In this document: positions 25,258-34,750 of the stretch, one piece after another | How the letters are laid out: each line of letters opens with the position of its first letter | Position numbering within the stretch: position 1 is the stretch's first letter | Assembly: GCF_026544205.1 (NCBI RefSeq) | Contig: NZ_JALNUI010000027.1 | Span: forward strand, 1 to 55,999 | Reading direction: 5' to 3' | Length of the DNA stretch: 55,999 nt | Source: Curtobacterium sp. GC_Cur_3 | GTDB taxonomy: Bacteria > Actinomycetota > Actinomycetes > Actinomycetales > Microbacteriaceae | The notes under the pieces: model-generated | The model's database searches: none | Told to the model about the DNA's origin: nothing | Seen by the model: the letters and a program-made list of their open reading frames with translations, nothing else | Made by a program: the position numbers and the translations under genes

Positions 25258-25316
25258 TCGAGGGAGCAGCGGACGTCGGGTCAGCACCTCGGGCCCGACG
25301 TCTCCTGCTCCCTCGA
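25258..25316 (+). terminator. Strong terminator after the alcohol dehydrogenase
   Basis: Arms of 23 bp (TCGAGGGAGCAG..ACGTCGGG and CCCGACGT..CTGCTCCCTCGA) with two mismatches surround a 13-nt loop. It also lies 14 bp from the converging gene end at 25330 and may serve both. Confidence 0.85.
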
Positions 25317-25329
25317 CGTGGTTCCGGGG

Positions 25330-26733
25330 TCACCCGACCTGGTCGCCGCTCGGCAGCGCGGTGCACCAGTCGACCTGCTCACCGGCGGTGCTCGCCTCGA
25401 GTGCCCCCGTGGTCGCGTCGACGATGCTGACGAGCGCGCCGTCGCGGGACCGCGTCGCGAGCGCCACGAACTGCCCGTTCGGCGAGGGACACACCGCGTT
25501 CAGGGTCGCGTCGGCCGGGATGGTCACGGGCAGCCGGGAGGCTCGGGTGCCGTCCACGCGCACGATGCGGCTGGCGATCGTCCCGTCGCCGCGGACGTCG
25601 CCCACCGTGCGCAGGTACGTCCGGTCCGTCAGCTGCGCGATGCGCCCGAGGTACGGCGCGTCCGTGCTCAGCGCCGGAGCGGTGATGGGCGTCCGCTTCC
25701 CGCTCGTCAGGTCGACCCGCTCGATGCCCGTGCCGGACTCGACGACCGCGGTGGTGCCGGACCCGACGAAGCCGTGCAGGTACGTGGCCGACCCGAGTCG
25801 CACGGCCTCGGCGTGTCCGCTCATGTCGACGAGGAACAGCTCGTCGGTGCCGGTGCGGACCAGGGCGCTCTCGGTCCGCGGGACGTAGGCCCACTGGCTG
25901 ACGGTCATCGGCACGGCACCGGTGGTCGGCCTGCCGTCGGCCGCGATCGCCTCGGGCATGTGGGTGCCGGTCATGTCGACCACGTACAGCCCGACGTCCT
26001 TCGACTCCCCCGACGACGTGTCGGCGTACTGGAACCCGAACGAGGCCCCGTCGTCCGCGGCGTGCAGCGCGGACGCGTGCCCGGCGGAGGTCGGCAGCGT
26101 CAGGTGCTCGACGGGCGCGTCCTGGTCCTCGACCCCGCCCGCCAACGAGACGACGTCGATGCTGGACTCCCCCACGGCCGTGTCGCTGAGCACCACGAGG
26201 AACCGGCTGAGCTGGACGTACTCGGTGATGTCGGAGCCCTCGTACACGGTCGTCGCGCCCGAGGCGTCGAGCGACCGCCGCACGATGCGGTCCTCCCCCG
26301 CACCGGCACCTCGCACCAGGGCGAGGACGTCGGTGCTGCCCGTGCGGATCGTCGCCCGGAGGTCCGAGGTCGCACGCTGCCCGGGCGCCCGCGCACCCGC
26401 CACCGTGACCGTGTAGCGGCGGTCGTACTCGAGCGGCCCGGCGAACTCGACGGCCACGGTGTTGCCGCTCGAGGTCACGGTGTGCGCCGCCGCCGGGCTG
26501 ACCCGGACGTCCGCCGCCGTGACGCGCTGCAGGGCCTGGTTCGCCGTGATGATGACACGTTGCGCCGGACGGGACACGATGCCGCTCGCGTCGTACGCCA
26601 CCGACCGCAGCCGCGGGCCCTGGTGCGAGCCGACGACGGCCGCGAGCCCGGCCACGACGACGAGCACCAGCACGACGGCCACGAAGCGCCGTCGGAAGCG
26701 CTCCGCCACGGGGCGCCGCGTCTCAGTACTCAT
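25330..26733 (-). CDS. Membrane-anchored hypothetical protein with Ig-like and beta-propeller-like parts
   Basis: A 467-aa protein: basic N-terminus, one membrane helix (about residues 17-36), an Ig-like strand-rich part (about 45-115) that resembles a Big_5-type domain (ITANQALQRVTAADVRVSPA, EYDRRYTVTV), then blade-like repeats (about 130-460) such as TDELFLVDMSGHAEAVRLGS and DGALVSIVDATTGALEAST. It is presumably displayed outside the cell. It overlaps the upstream TIGR03943 gene by 11 nt, making it the third gene of that operon. Function unknown. Confidence 0.7.
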   Translation of the reverse strand: MSTETRRPVAERFRRRFVAVVLVLVVVAGLAAVVGSHQGPRLRSVAYDASGIVSRPAQRVIITANQALQRVTAADVRVSPAAAHTVTSSGNTVAVEFAGPLEYDRRYTVTVAGARAPGQRATSDLRATIRTGSTDVLALVRGAGAGEDRIVRRSLDASGATTVYEGSDITEYVQLSRFLVVLSDTAVGESSIDVVSLAGGVEDQDAPVEHLTLPTSAGHASALHAADDGASFGFQYADTSSGESKDVGLYVVDMTGTHMPEAIAADGRPTTGAVPMTVSQWAYVPRTESALVRTGTDELFLVDMSGHAEAVRLGSATYLHGFVGSGTTAVVESGTGIERVDLTSGKRTPITAPALSTDAPYLGRIAQLTDRTYLRTVGDVRGDGTIASRIVRVDGTRASRLPVTIPADATLNAVCPSPNGQFVALATRSRDGALVSIVDATTGALEASTAGEQVDWCTALPSGDQVG

Positions 26734-27556
26734 AGGGGTCCTCGGGCTGCTGGACGCGCTTGACCGTCTGCGCCTTCACGACCGTGCGGGCGTCGGCGGC
26801 CTGGTCCGGGTTCGCGGCGAGCGCCCCGCTGACGGTGACCCACTGGTTCGCGTCCGGGACGGCACCGTCCGTGGTCACGACGAGCCCGACGGGCTGCGCG
26901 TCGACGGCGCAGCAGCTGATGACGAACCGCGTCAGGGTGAAGGTGCCGTCCGCCCCGGGCACGACGAACCCCGTCAGCCGCACCCGCTTGCCGACGAGCG
27001 AGCTGGTGTCGGTCGTCTGCCGGATGAGCGCCGCCCAGTCCTTCACGCCGTAGCCGGCGGTGTCGACGGAGCCGCTGCCGAGGAGCGCCACGTTCCCGCT
27101 CGACCCCGTGGCGTCCGAGAGCGTCGCGCTGTCGACGCTCCGCTGCTGCGCGGTCCTGGCCGACAGCGTCGTCGGGGGCAGGACCAGCATCGCCAGCGTG
27201 AGCGCGATCGTGACGGCCGCCGCGACGCCACCGAGGACGGTCCCGAGGAGGCGAGCCGGGCCTCCAGACCGGCCGGAGGCGACCACGTCGTCGTCGGGAC
27301 CCGCGTGGTCGTGCGTGTGTCCCGCTCCCCGCGCGACGACGAGCAGGCCGGCGACCGACGCCGGCACGGCGACGGCCGCGAGCACGACGGTGAAGACCGA
27401 GTACCGCGGGTTGATGTAGAGGTCGAGGTGGCCGACGGCGGCGAGCCACAGCGTGCAGAGGGCGACGGCGAGCACCGAGCCGAGGCCGACCAGCGCGCGC
27501 CGACGACCACCGCCGTGGGCGGTCTCGTGGGTGACGTCGTGCTCAGACGAGGACAT
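26723..27556 (-). CDS. TIGR03943-family putative permease subunit
   Basis: A 277-aa protein with two N-terminal membrane helices (about residues 22-42 and 52-75), a histidine-containing linker (GHTHDHAG), another helix (about 100-125), then an exported domain with CCAVDAQPVGLVV. This matches the TIGR03943 family that always partners COG0701 permeases. It overlaps the permease gene by 14 nt and the third gene by 11 nt. The substrate is unknown; metal or other small-ion handling is a plausible inference from the His-rich linker and conserved Cys pair, not shown. Confidence 0.85.
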   Translation of the reverse strand: MSSSEHDVTHETAHGGGRRRALVGLGSVLAVALCTLWLAAVGHLDLYINPRYSVFTVVLAAVAVPASVAGLLVVARGAGHTHDHAGPDDDVVASGRSGGPARLLGTVLGGVAAAVTIALTLAMLVLPPTTLSARTAQQRSVDSATLSDATGSSGNVALLGSGSVDTAGYGVKDWAALIRQTTDTSSLVGKRVRLTGFVVPGADGTFTLTRFVISCCAVDAQPVGLVVTTDGAVPDANQWVTVSGALAANPDQAADARTVVKAQTVKRVQQPEDPYEY

Positions 27557-28562
27557 TCATCACCAACCCGACGGCAGCGGCGAACAGGACACAGACGACG
27601 GCGAGCAGCACGAGGAAGCGCACGCGGAACGTCGTGCGGAGCAGGGCCAGCATCTTCACGTCGATGATCGGCCCGATGACGAGGAACGCCGTGATCGACC
27701 CGGGCAGGAACGTCGAGGCGAAGGACAGCGCGAAGAAGGCGTCCACGTTCGAGCACAGCGACACCGTCATCGCGAGCAGCATCATCGCCAGGACGGACAG
27801 CACCGGGTTGGACCCGATCGCCACGAGCGTGGACCGGGGCACCGCGACCTGGATCGCGGCGGCGAGCCCGGCGCCGACGAACAGCGCCGGCATCATCGTG
27901 GCGGTCTCGCCGCCGAACTGCGCGGCGCTCTCCCGCCAGCGGTTCGTCGGGGCGGCGCTGCCGACGGCGGCGCGGCAGCGGGCCTCGAACGCGGGGAGCA
28001 GCAGGTCGGCGGGACGACGGTGCGCAGCGACGATCCACCCGACCAGGTTCGCGACGACGAAGCCGCCGACGATGCGCACGGGCAGGATCCACCCGGACCA
28101 GCCGAAGGCCTGCGCGGTGCTGATGATCACGAGGGGGTTGAGGATCGGGGCGGCGACCAGGAAGGTGACGGCCTCGGCGGGGGTGAAGCCGCGGAGCATC
28201 AGCCCCCGGGCGAGCGGGACGTTGCCGCACTCGCACACGGGGAACAGCATGCCGATGAGCGAGATCACGGCTCGTCGTGGCATCGGGCGGCTCGGCAGGA
28301 TGCGCTCGAGGGCGCCCTGCGGCACCCAGACCTCGACGACGATCGAGAGCACGATGCCGAGCACGACGAACGGCAGGGACTCCACGACGACGCTGATCGC
28401 GAGGGTGAGGAAGTCCTGCACCACGTCGGGCAGACCCGCTGACCCGATGCTCGGCGTGACCAGGCGGATGCCCAGGAGGACCATGACGGCCAGCAGCACC
28501 AGGCCGGGGCCGGTGAGCGTCCGGGCCCTGGTCGCAGTGGCGCGGGGCAGGGTCCTCGTCAC
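27543..28562 (-). CDS. COG0701/PF03773-family permease
   Basis: A 339-aa protein with about 8-10 membrane helices. The signature FPVCECGNVPLARGLMLRGF (about residues 106-125) and SLCSNVDAFFALSF (about 261-274) are the two conserved Cys-containing loops of this family, which includes ArsP-like exporters. It is the first gene of a three-gene operon with TIGR03943 and an exported protein. Related proteins export organoarsenicals or other substrates; which one applies here is unknown. Confidence 0.88.
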   Translation of the reverse strand: MTRTLPRATATRARTLTGPGLVLLAVMVLLGIRLVTPSIGSAGLPDVVQDFLTLAISVVVESLPFVVLGIVLSIVVEVWVPQGALERILPSRPMPRRAVISLIGMLFPVCECGNVPLARGLMLRGFTPAEAVTFLVAAPILNPLVIISTAQAFGWSGWILPVRIVGGFVVANLVGWIVAAHRRPADLLLPAFEARCRAAVGSAAPTNRWRESAAQFGGETATMMPALFVGAGLAAAIQVAVPRSTLVAIGSNPVLSVLAMMLLAMTVSLCSNVDAFFALSFASTFLPGSITAFLVIGPIIDVKMLALLRTTFRVRFLVLLAVVCVLFAAAVGLVMNVLV

Positions 28563-28606
28563 GACTCCAGCCTAGGGCGCTGGCGTGACGGGGCGGGCGG
28601 TGCGGG

Positions 28607-30691
28607 TCAGCGGGACTCGACCGCGCGGTCCACCGCACGTCCGGCCGCCTCGGCGGTGGTCTTGGCGAACGTCGCCGTCATGTGGTGCGACCCGAAGTAC
28701 ACGATCAGGCCGCCGATCACCGTGTGACAGGTGCCCGCGGTGCAGAACAGGTCGCTGAGGTCGAGCACGTGCACGCCCCGGACGGCCTGCGATCCGAGCA
28801 GCATCGGGTCCGCCGTCGACGCGAGCTGGGCCCGGTCCGACGGCGTCGCACACGGGTCGGTCTGGTCGAGGTGCTGCGCGACGCACTGCGGGACGTCCAC
28901 CCCGGCGGCGTTCGGGATGTCCCGGAGGGCGATGACCTGCTTGCCGCGCTCCTGCAGCGGCTTCCAGACCTGCTCGAAGTCGTCCGAGGTCAGCGACCGC
29001 CACGGGGACGGCGCGTGCGTGTAGGCCTGCGTGTAGTTCGTGAACACCACGGCCTGGATGTCCTTCGAGCTCAGGATGTCCTTCTGGACCGCCTGCCCCC
29101 AGGTCGCGCAGCTGTGGACGACGTCGGGGTTGCCGTTGCCGCTCGCCGCGACGCCCTCCGCTCCGGTGCCCGCGCAGTAGCTCTTCAGGTACGTCACGAA
29201 CTCGATGCCGTGCGCGGCGCCGTACTTCGCCAGCGGCAGCAGGAACTGCCCGGCGTGCGAGTCGCCGATCAGGGCGACGACCTTGGCCGGGTCGTGCGTG
29301 TCGCCCACGCGGCACACCATGACGGCGGTCTCCGTCAGCCCCTGCTTGCAGGGGTCGACGACGGCGACGCCCTTGCCGATGTCCGTCGCCGCGACCCCGG
29401 GGTCGGTGAGCGCGGTCGGCGTGAACGGGTTGCGGCACGACTCGTCCGTCATCGCGCCGGCACCGAGGCACGCCCGTTGCGCGGCGGCGGCACGTTCGAC
29501 GGATGCCGTGTGCGCCCGGACCGAGGCGTCGGTCGCGACCGCGACGGTCCCGCTGCCGGCGACCACGAGCGCGGCAGCCGCGACGCCGACGACCACCGAG
29601 ATCAGCGGCCGACGTCGCACGAGCGGTTGCATCGTCCGTGCCGGGTCCTCGACGAAGCGCTTCGTCAGCCAGGCGAGGACGACCGCGACCGCGAGGACGA
29701 CCACCTTCGACTTCAGGCCCAACGGGTGGCCGAGGGCGAACGGCGCGATGGTGAGCAGCGGCCAGTGCCAGAGGTACAGGGAGTACGAGACGGCACCCAC
29801 CCACTGGACGACGCCGAGCCGTGCCAGCTGGGTCGGGGACCACCAGATGTGCGGGGTCCCAGCGGCGATGACGAGCAGGGTGCCGGCGACGGGCAGCAGT
29901 GCGGCGGACCCGGGGAACGGCGTGGCGGCGGTGAAGAGCAGCACGGACAGGCCGATCGCGACCAGCCCGGTCCAGCTCATCGCCGCAGCGAGGACCCGGT
30001 TCGGCCGGCGTCGTCCCGCGGTCGCGAAGGCGAGGAGACCGCCGAGGGTGAACTCCCACGCGCGGGTGACGGTGCTGAAGTACGCCGTCGAGGAGCTCAG
30101 GGAGGTCATGACGACGCAGTACACGAGGCTCGCGACGGTGATCGCGGCCAGCAGCACGAACAGGATCCGCTTCAGGCGGGCATCCGGGCGGGACCGCACC
30201 AGTGCGACGACCACCAGGACGACCAGCGGCCAGGCGATGTAGAACTGCTCCTCGACCGAGAGCGACCAGAAGTGCTGCACCGGCGACGCGGCGTTGTCCG
30301 CCCCGAGGTAGTCGACGCTGTTCGCGGCGAGCAGCCAGTTCTGCACCGAGAGCGACGACGCCGCGATCTCCTTGAAGAACTGGACCCACAGCACCTGTGG
30401 CACCCAGACGAGGATCGCGACCGCGGTCGCCAGGAGCACCACGATGCTCGCCGGGAGCAGTCGGCGCACCCGCCGTGCCCAGAAGGACATGACGTCGACG
30501 GTGCCGGTCCGCTGGGTCTCGCGCAGCAGGTGCCCGATGATCAGGAACCCGGAGATGGCGAAGAAGACGTCGACGCCGACGTAGCCGCCCGTCAGTCGGT
30601 GGGGCCACAGGTGGTACAGGACCACCGATGCCACCGCGACCGTCCGGAGTGCCTGGATCTCGGGCCGGAACCGACCCTCGATCTGCTGCAT
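28607..30691 (-). CDS. OafA/YrhL-type acyltransferase with C-terminal SGNH domain
   Basis: A 694-aa membrane enzyme. Residues about 1-350 are the acyltransferase-3 domain (RPEIQALRTVAV with the conserved R..H pattern, YHLWPHRLTGGYVGVDVFFA, FWSLSVEEQFYI), with about 10-11 helices. Residues about 420-694 form an exported SGNH esterase-like domain with VVALIGDSHAGQFLLPL (catalytic Ser) and a late FGSHHMT. It O-acetylates surface polysaccharide or cell-wall glycans. ATG 30691 precedes MQQIEGRFRPE; the frame is open to 30781. It lies between the rhamnosidase and the permease operon, same strand. Confidence 0.9.
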   Translation of the reverse strand: MQQIEGRFRPEIQALRTVAVASVVLYHLWPHRLTGGYVGVDVFFAISGFLIIGHLLRETQRTGTVDVMSFWARRVRRLLPASIVVLLATAVAILVWVPQVLWVQFFKEIAASSLSVQNWLLAANSVDYLGADNAASPVQHFWSLSVEEQFYIAWPLVVLVVVALVRSRPDARLKRILFVLLAAITVASLVYCVVMTSLSSSTAYFSTVTRAWEFTLGGLLAFATAGRRRPNRVLAAAMSWTGLVAIGLSVLLFTAATPFPGSAALLPVAGTLLVIAAGTPHIWWSPTQLARLGVVQWVGAVSYSLYLWHWPLLTIAPFALGHPLGLKSKVVVLAVAVVLAWLTKRFVEDPARTMQPLVRRRPLISVVVGVAAAALVVAGSGTVAVATDASVRAHTASVERAAAAQRACLGAGAMTDESCRNPFTPTALTDPGVAATDIGKGVAVVDPCKQGLTETAVMVCRVGDTHDPAKVVALIGDSHAGQFLLPLAKYGAAHGIEFVTYLKSYCAGTGAEGVAASGNGNPDVVHSCATWGQAVQKDILSSKDIQAVVFTNYTQAYTHAPSPWRSLTSDDFEQVWKPLQERGKQVIALRDIPNAAGVDVPQCVAQHLDQTDPCATPSDRAQLASTADPMLLGSQAVRGVHVLDLSDLFCTAGTCHTVIGGLIVYFGSHHMTATFAKTTAEAAGRAVDRAVESR

Positions 30692-30829
30692 GACCCGCCT
30701 GCTGATGGCGCCGCCCCCTCGTCGTCGCGACACCGCGTCGAGCCGCGGGGCCTGGAAACCAACAACGTGACGATACCCCACCGCTTGGACGGGGATCGCC
30801 GCCGGCCGGCGGTGCCGCGGGTCAGACGG

Positions 30830-33800
30830 TCAGCCGCAGACGTCCCCGGGGAGCTGGTCGTGGGCCGCTCCGTCCGTGGCGGAGGTGTCCGTGGCGGAGG
30901 TGTCCGTGGCGGAGGTGTCCGTGGCGGAGGTCGACACGGTGTGGCACCCCGGTCCGAGCCGCACGGTCCCGTCGTGCCGCTCGTCGCGTTCGCCTTCGAC
31001 CCAGACGTCCCCGGTGTCGTCCGTCCCGGGCAGGCGGACCGTGGCGGTCGACGCCGGCGGCACACGGACGCTGACGACCACGTCCGAGCCGACGGTGCGG
31101 AACCCGGCCGTGACGTCCCCCCTGGCGGTCGGTCGGGTGATCGACGCCCACCGGACGCCGCCGGGGTGCGGTGCGACCTCGAAGGACGACCACGTGGGCG
31201 CGGCTGGTCGGAGTCCGAAGAGCCCGGTCGCGACGGAGGCCGTGGGTGACGCCCCCCACGGGTGCGAGTGCGTCGAGTTGTCCTTGATCCGGGTGTCCCA
31301 GGCCTCCATGGTCGACCCGGCACCGCTCGCGATCATGTTCCGCCAGCTGCGCTCCCCCGTCGCGGTGAGGAGCGACACCGCTGCGCGGCCCTGACCCGAC
31401 TCGAAGAGCGCCGGGACGAGGAACGCGGCGCAGTACACGCTGCACTGCATCCCCCGCTTCGCGAGGTACGCCCCCGCGCGCGGCGTCGTCGTGCTGTCGG
31501 CGACGCCGAGGGCCAGCGCGAAGGCCGTGGCGTGGACGGCCCAGTGCCGGACCGGCTTGCCGTCCGCGGTCAGACCGTCGCGGTAGGCCCCGACGGACGG
31601 GTCCCAGAGTCGGTCGTTGATCGCCGCGCGCAGCGCCGTCGCCTTCGCCGCGTACGACCGGGACTCGGCGGTGTGCCCGATCGCCTTCGCCATCTCGGCC
31701 ATCGTCGCGAGGTCCCGGTAGGTGAGCACGTTGACGACGGTGTTCACGGGCGTCCGGACGTACCCGTCGCGCTCGCCCTTCGGCCAGTCGACGATGTCGT
31801 CGTGCTCGTCGTGGTCCACGAGCCCGGTCCGCCGGTCGATCGAGGACGTCAGGAGGGTGCGCTGCAGCGCCGCCCAGTTCGCCGTGATCTCCCGGGTGTC
31901 GCCGGTCTCCTGCCACGCGGCGTGCACGGCGAGCGCGTTGAACAGCGGCCACTCGGTCGGCCACGTCGGGTGGGCCAGGAGCCAGCGGGTCGTGTACTCC
32001 GCGGACGCCGAGTGGGCGTCGACGGCGGCCTGGGCGATCTGCTGGATGTACGCGTCCGCCTCGTAGGGTGCTCGCTCCCGCTTCCAGGAGTCGACGTACA
32101 TGCCGAGGGCGGTGCTCTCGAGCGTGCCGGCCGAGAACTGCACGACCTCGTCGAGCGCGTCGTCGGAGGACGCGAACGCCCCGGTGCTGACCGGCGAGTG
32201 CAGGGCGAGTGCGGTGACGTCGGCCGCGGTCGTCCCGGTCGGCAGACCGGTGAGCTCCACGTACCGGAACACCCGGAGTCCCCAGCCGGCGACGGCGTCC
32301 GGACCGGCGTGCAGGCGGAAGTGGTCGCGCTGCCGGTTCTCGCCGTGGGCCACCGCGGGCGCGGTGCCGGCCGCGGTGAGGGTCTCGGCGTACTCCACGC
32401 GGACGTCCCGGTCACCGGCGCTGGTCGTGTCGAGGCGGACGCTGCCCATCCAGGTCCTGCCGAAGTCGAGCAGGAGCCGTCCGGTGCCCGAGGCCACCGT
32501 CCGGACCGCCTGGTGTGCGGACTGCACGATCGGTTCGAGTGGCGAGGGCTGCAGGGTGCCAGCGGCGAACGGGCTCCTGGACGCCGGTGCCCGCCAGCCG
32601 GTCGCGTCGAAGCCCGGTCGGTCCCAGCCGTCGGGGAACGCCGCGGTGTCGATGTCCTCCGACGGCGCGGTGAAGTACCCGGTCCCGACGGGCGCCCCCG
32701 GTCGGATCGCCGCGGAGCCGTCGAGGGTGCGCCACGCCCCGTCCGTGCCGATCGTGATGCGCCGGCCGTCGTCGTAGGCCACGACCACCTGCGCGACCAG
32801 CCGACGGTCGCGCTCGGTGTGGGCGAGCAGCCCGACGACGTTCTCGGCGCCCGCGTGCACCATCGCGGTGACGTCGGTGGCGTCGTAGCGGACCTCCGAC
32901 CCGATCGACCGAACGGGTCCGGCGGCGGCGAAGGCGCCGTTCACCTGCGCGCGGTAGACGTACTGCCGCGCGGGTTCCGGGGACGTACCGGTCGACCACA
33001 TCGTCGCCCAGCTGATCGTCCCCGCCGGCAGCGTGAAGCTCCGCCGCGCGAACGTCCAGTCCGGTTCGTGCGACCGGACGAGGCACTGCGACGACCGCGG
33101 GACGACGAGCGCTCCGGCGTCCGAGACCGTCGCGCAGGAGAAGTCGCTGGCATGCTGCCCCGCGGTGTAGACGGCAGCACCGGTCGGGTCCGTGACGACG
33201 TAGGACGTCGCGGTCACCGTCTCGCCGGCACCGGTCCGGAAGCCGACGAGGCCACGCCGGAAGGTCCGATCGGTCCGGGAGTCGATCCGCTTGCCCTGGA
33301 AGGTCGTCCGGATGGAGGATCCGCTGAGGTCGATCCGGATGGTGTACTTCCGCCCCGCGACGACGTCGGTGCGGAGCGGCACGGGCGTCAGCGCGCGGTA
33401 GGACCCACGGACGCGGACGTACGGCAGCAGCTGGGAGCGCCGCGTGTCGACCTGCCACAGGTAGCCGTTCCGGTCGTCCTGGGCGCGGAACACGAAGCCG
33501 GTGGCACCCGTCGTCGCGACGAACGAGGTGGAGAGCGTGTAGTCGGACCACGGGTCGTACACGCAGGTCCGTCCGGCGGGCACAGTGATCCGCTCGCCCC
33601 GCTGGGTCACGCACGGCAGGGACGGCGTCGACCCGGACGCCGTCGCCTTCCAGAGCACGGCACCGGTCGGTCCGGTCACCCGGAGGCCGTCGAGCGTGCC
33701 GCGGTCGCCTCTGCCGGTCCGCACACCGACCCAGCCGGACGCGAAGGTGTCGTCACGGCGGTCGTCGACGAGCACCCCGTCGACGGTCGTGCGCAGTCGG

Positions 33801-34636
33801 TCGCCCACGGCGCTGATCGACACCGTCGCGGCCGTGCCGGTGCGGAGATCGACGCCGGCCGCGCCGAGGTCCACCGCGCGACCGGCCGTGTACACGCCGG
33901 CGTGCTGGACGAACGGCACCAGGGTGTCGTCGTCCGGACGGAACTGCCACAGGTACCCGTTCGCCGCATCGGCGGCCCGGAAGCTGATGCCCGTCGCCCC
34001 GGCGTCCACGGTCAGACGGGTCGAGACGGTGTAGTCCGACCACGTGGCCCCCGTCGTCGGTGCCCAGATCGGGACCGCGTCCCAGCTGCGGACCGTCGTC
34101 CCGAAGGACGTCGGCTCCGACCAGGGTGATGCGTCCTCGTCGGGACCGGCGGTGCGGACGGCGAACCAGTACCGGCTCGCTGACGCCAGCGCCGGTCCGG
34201 CGTACGCGATCCCCTGCGTCGAGGCGGAGCTGACGTTCCCGGAGTCCCACACGTCGCCGTGCCCGGCCGCCGCGTCCGCCGCGTCCGAGGCGACGACCAC
34301 GCGGTAGGCGGACTGCGTCCCGGTGGCCGGGACCCATGAGAACCGGACGTCGGCCGGGTCCACCGCCATCGGTGCGTCGTTGCCGCCGACCCGCAGCCGC
34401 GACGGGACGCCGGTGGGCTGCGGCGCCGTGGTGGCGGGTCCGGACGACACCGCGGACAGCGCGACGGGAGGATCGGCGTCGGCACCGCGCGACCAGGTCC
34501 CGCCGACCACGGCCGCGCCGAGCACGACGGCCACGGCGAGGACGGCGGCCGGGACACGCAGTCGACGCGGAGCGCGGACCAGGGTGGGCGCGGTGTCCGA
34601 TCCGGTCCGGTCGGTGGTCGGGCGACGGGGCGACAT
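30830..34636 (-). CDS. Large multidomain GH78 alpha-L-rhamnosidase-like glycoside hydrolase with one N-terminal membrane segment
   Basis: A 1268-aa protein. It has an N-terminal membrane/signal helix (about residues 27-50), an FnIII-like/rhamnosidase-N module (about 75-190), two similar laminin-G/DUF1080-like beta modules (about 195-350 and 360-490, each with GxxFRAxDxxNGYLWQ), the jelly-roll domain (about 520-680), then the (alpha/alpha)6 barrel with WKRERAPYEADAYIQQIAQA, followed by GSTMEAWD late in the barrel. Acidic residues in these motifs match the GH78 active-site regions. It ends in a short Ser/Thr tail encoded by a 15-bp tandem repeat. It removes alpha-L-rhamnose from plant or glycan substrates outside the cell. 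ATG 34636 is preferred over 34681. Confidence 0.88.
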   Translation of the reverse strand: MSPRRPTTDRTGSDTAPTLVRAPRRLRVPAAVLAVAVVLGAAVVGGTWSRGADADPPVALSAVSSGPATTAPQPTGVPSRLRVGGNDAPMAVDPADVRFSWVPATGTQSAYRVVVASDAADAAAGHGDVWDSGNVSSASTQGIAYAGPALASASRYWFAVRTAGPDEDASPWSEPTSFGTTVRSWDAVPIWAPTTGATWSDYTVSTRLTVDAGATGISFRAADAANGYLWQFRPDDDTLVPFVQHAGVYTAGRAVDLGAAGVDLRTGTAATVSISAVGDRLRTTVDGVLVDDRRDDTFASGWVGVRTGRGDRGTLDGLRVTGPTGAVLWKATASGSTPSLPCVTQRGERITVPAGRTCVYDPWSDYTLSTSFVATTGATGFVFRAQDDRNGYLWQVDTRRSQLLPYVRVRGSYRALTPVPLRTDVVAGRKYTIRIDLSGSSIRTTFQGKRIDSRTDRTFRRGLVGFRTGAGETVTATSYVVTDPTGAAVYTAGQHASDFSCATVSDAGALVVPRSSQCLVRSHEPDWTFARRSFTLPAGTISWATMWSTGTSPEPARQYVYRAQVNGAFAAAGPVRSIGSEVRYDATDVTAMVHAGAENVVGLLAHTERDRRLVAQVVVAYDDGRRITIGTDGAWRTLDGSAAIRPGAPVGTGYFTAPSEDIDTAAFPDGWDRPGFDATGWRAPASRSPFAAGTLQPSPLEPIVQSAHQAVRTVASGTGRLLLDFGRTWMGSVRLDTTSAGDRDVRVEYAETLTAAGTAPAVAHGENRQRDHFRLHAGPDAVAGWGLRVFRYVELTGLPTGTTAADVTALALHSPVSTGAFASSDDALDEVVQFSAGTLESTALGMYVDSWKRERAPYEADAYIQQIAQAAVDAHSASAEYTTRWLLAHPTWPTEWPLFNALAVHAAWQETGDTREITANWAALQRTLLTSSIDRRTGLVDHDEHDDIVDWPKGERDGYVRTPVNTVVNVLTYRDLATMAEMAKAIGHTAESRSYAAKATALRAAINDRLWDPSVGAYRDGLTADGKPVRHWAVHATAFALALGVADSTTTPRAGAYLAKRGMQCSVYCAAFLVPALFESGQGRAAVSLLTATGERSWRNMIASGAGSTMEAWDTRIKDNSTHSHPWGASPTASVATGLFGLRPAAPTWSSFEVAPHPGGVRWASITRPTARGDVTAGFRTVGSDVVVSVRVPPASTATVRLPGTDDTGDVWVEGERDERHDGTVRLGPGCHTVSTSATDTSATDTSATDTSATDGAAHDQLPGDVCG
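30876..30940. repeat. 15-bp in-frame tandem repeat at the rhamnosidase 3' end
   Basis: Four near-identical 15-bp units (GTGGCGGAGGTGTCC on the plus strand) encode the SATDT repeats near the C-terminus of the rhamnosidase. Length variation would keep frame and only change a linker-like tail. Confidence 0.9.
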
Positions 34637-34693
34637 GGTCCTCGGGGGTCGGAGATCTCGTGCGGAGCCGGGCTGCGCCACGCTACCAGCCGC

Positions 34694-34735
34694 GGACGGG
34701 AGGCCCGGTGCCAGCTGGCACCGGGCCTCCCGTCC
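34694..34735. repeat. Dispersed palindrome, copy 2 (perfect, 42 bp)
   Basis: A perfect 21+21 palindrome starting GGACGGGAGGCCCGGTGCC and ending with its complement, between the LLM oxidoreductase stop (34751) and the rhamnosidase start. It would form a cruciform or, in RNA, a strong hairpin, and may terminate the LLM gene. Confidence 0.9.
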
Positions 34736-34750
34736 GTCACGTGGTCCGGA

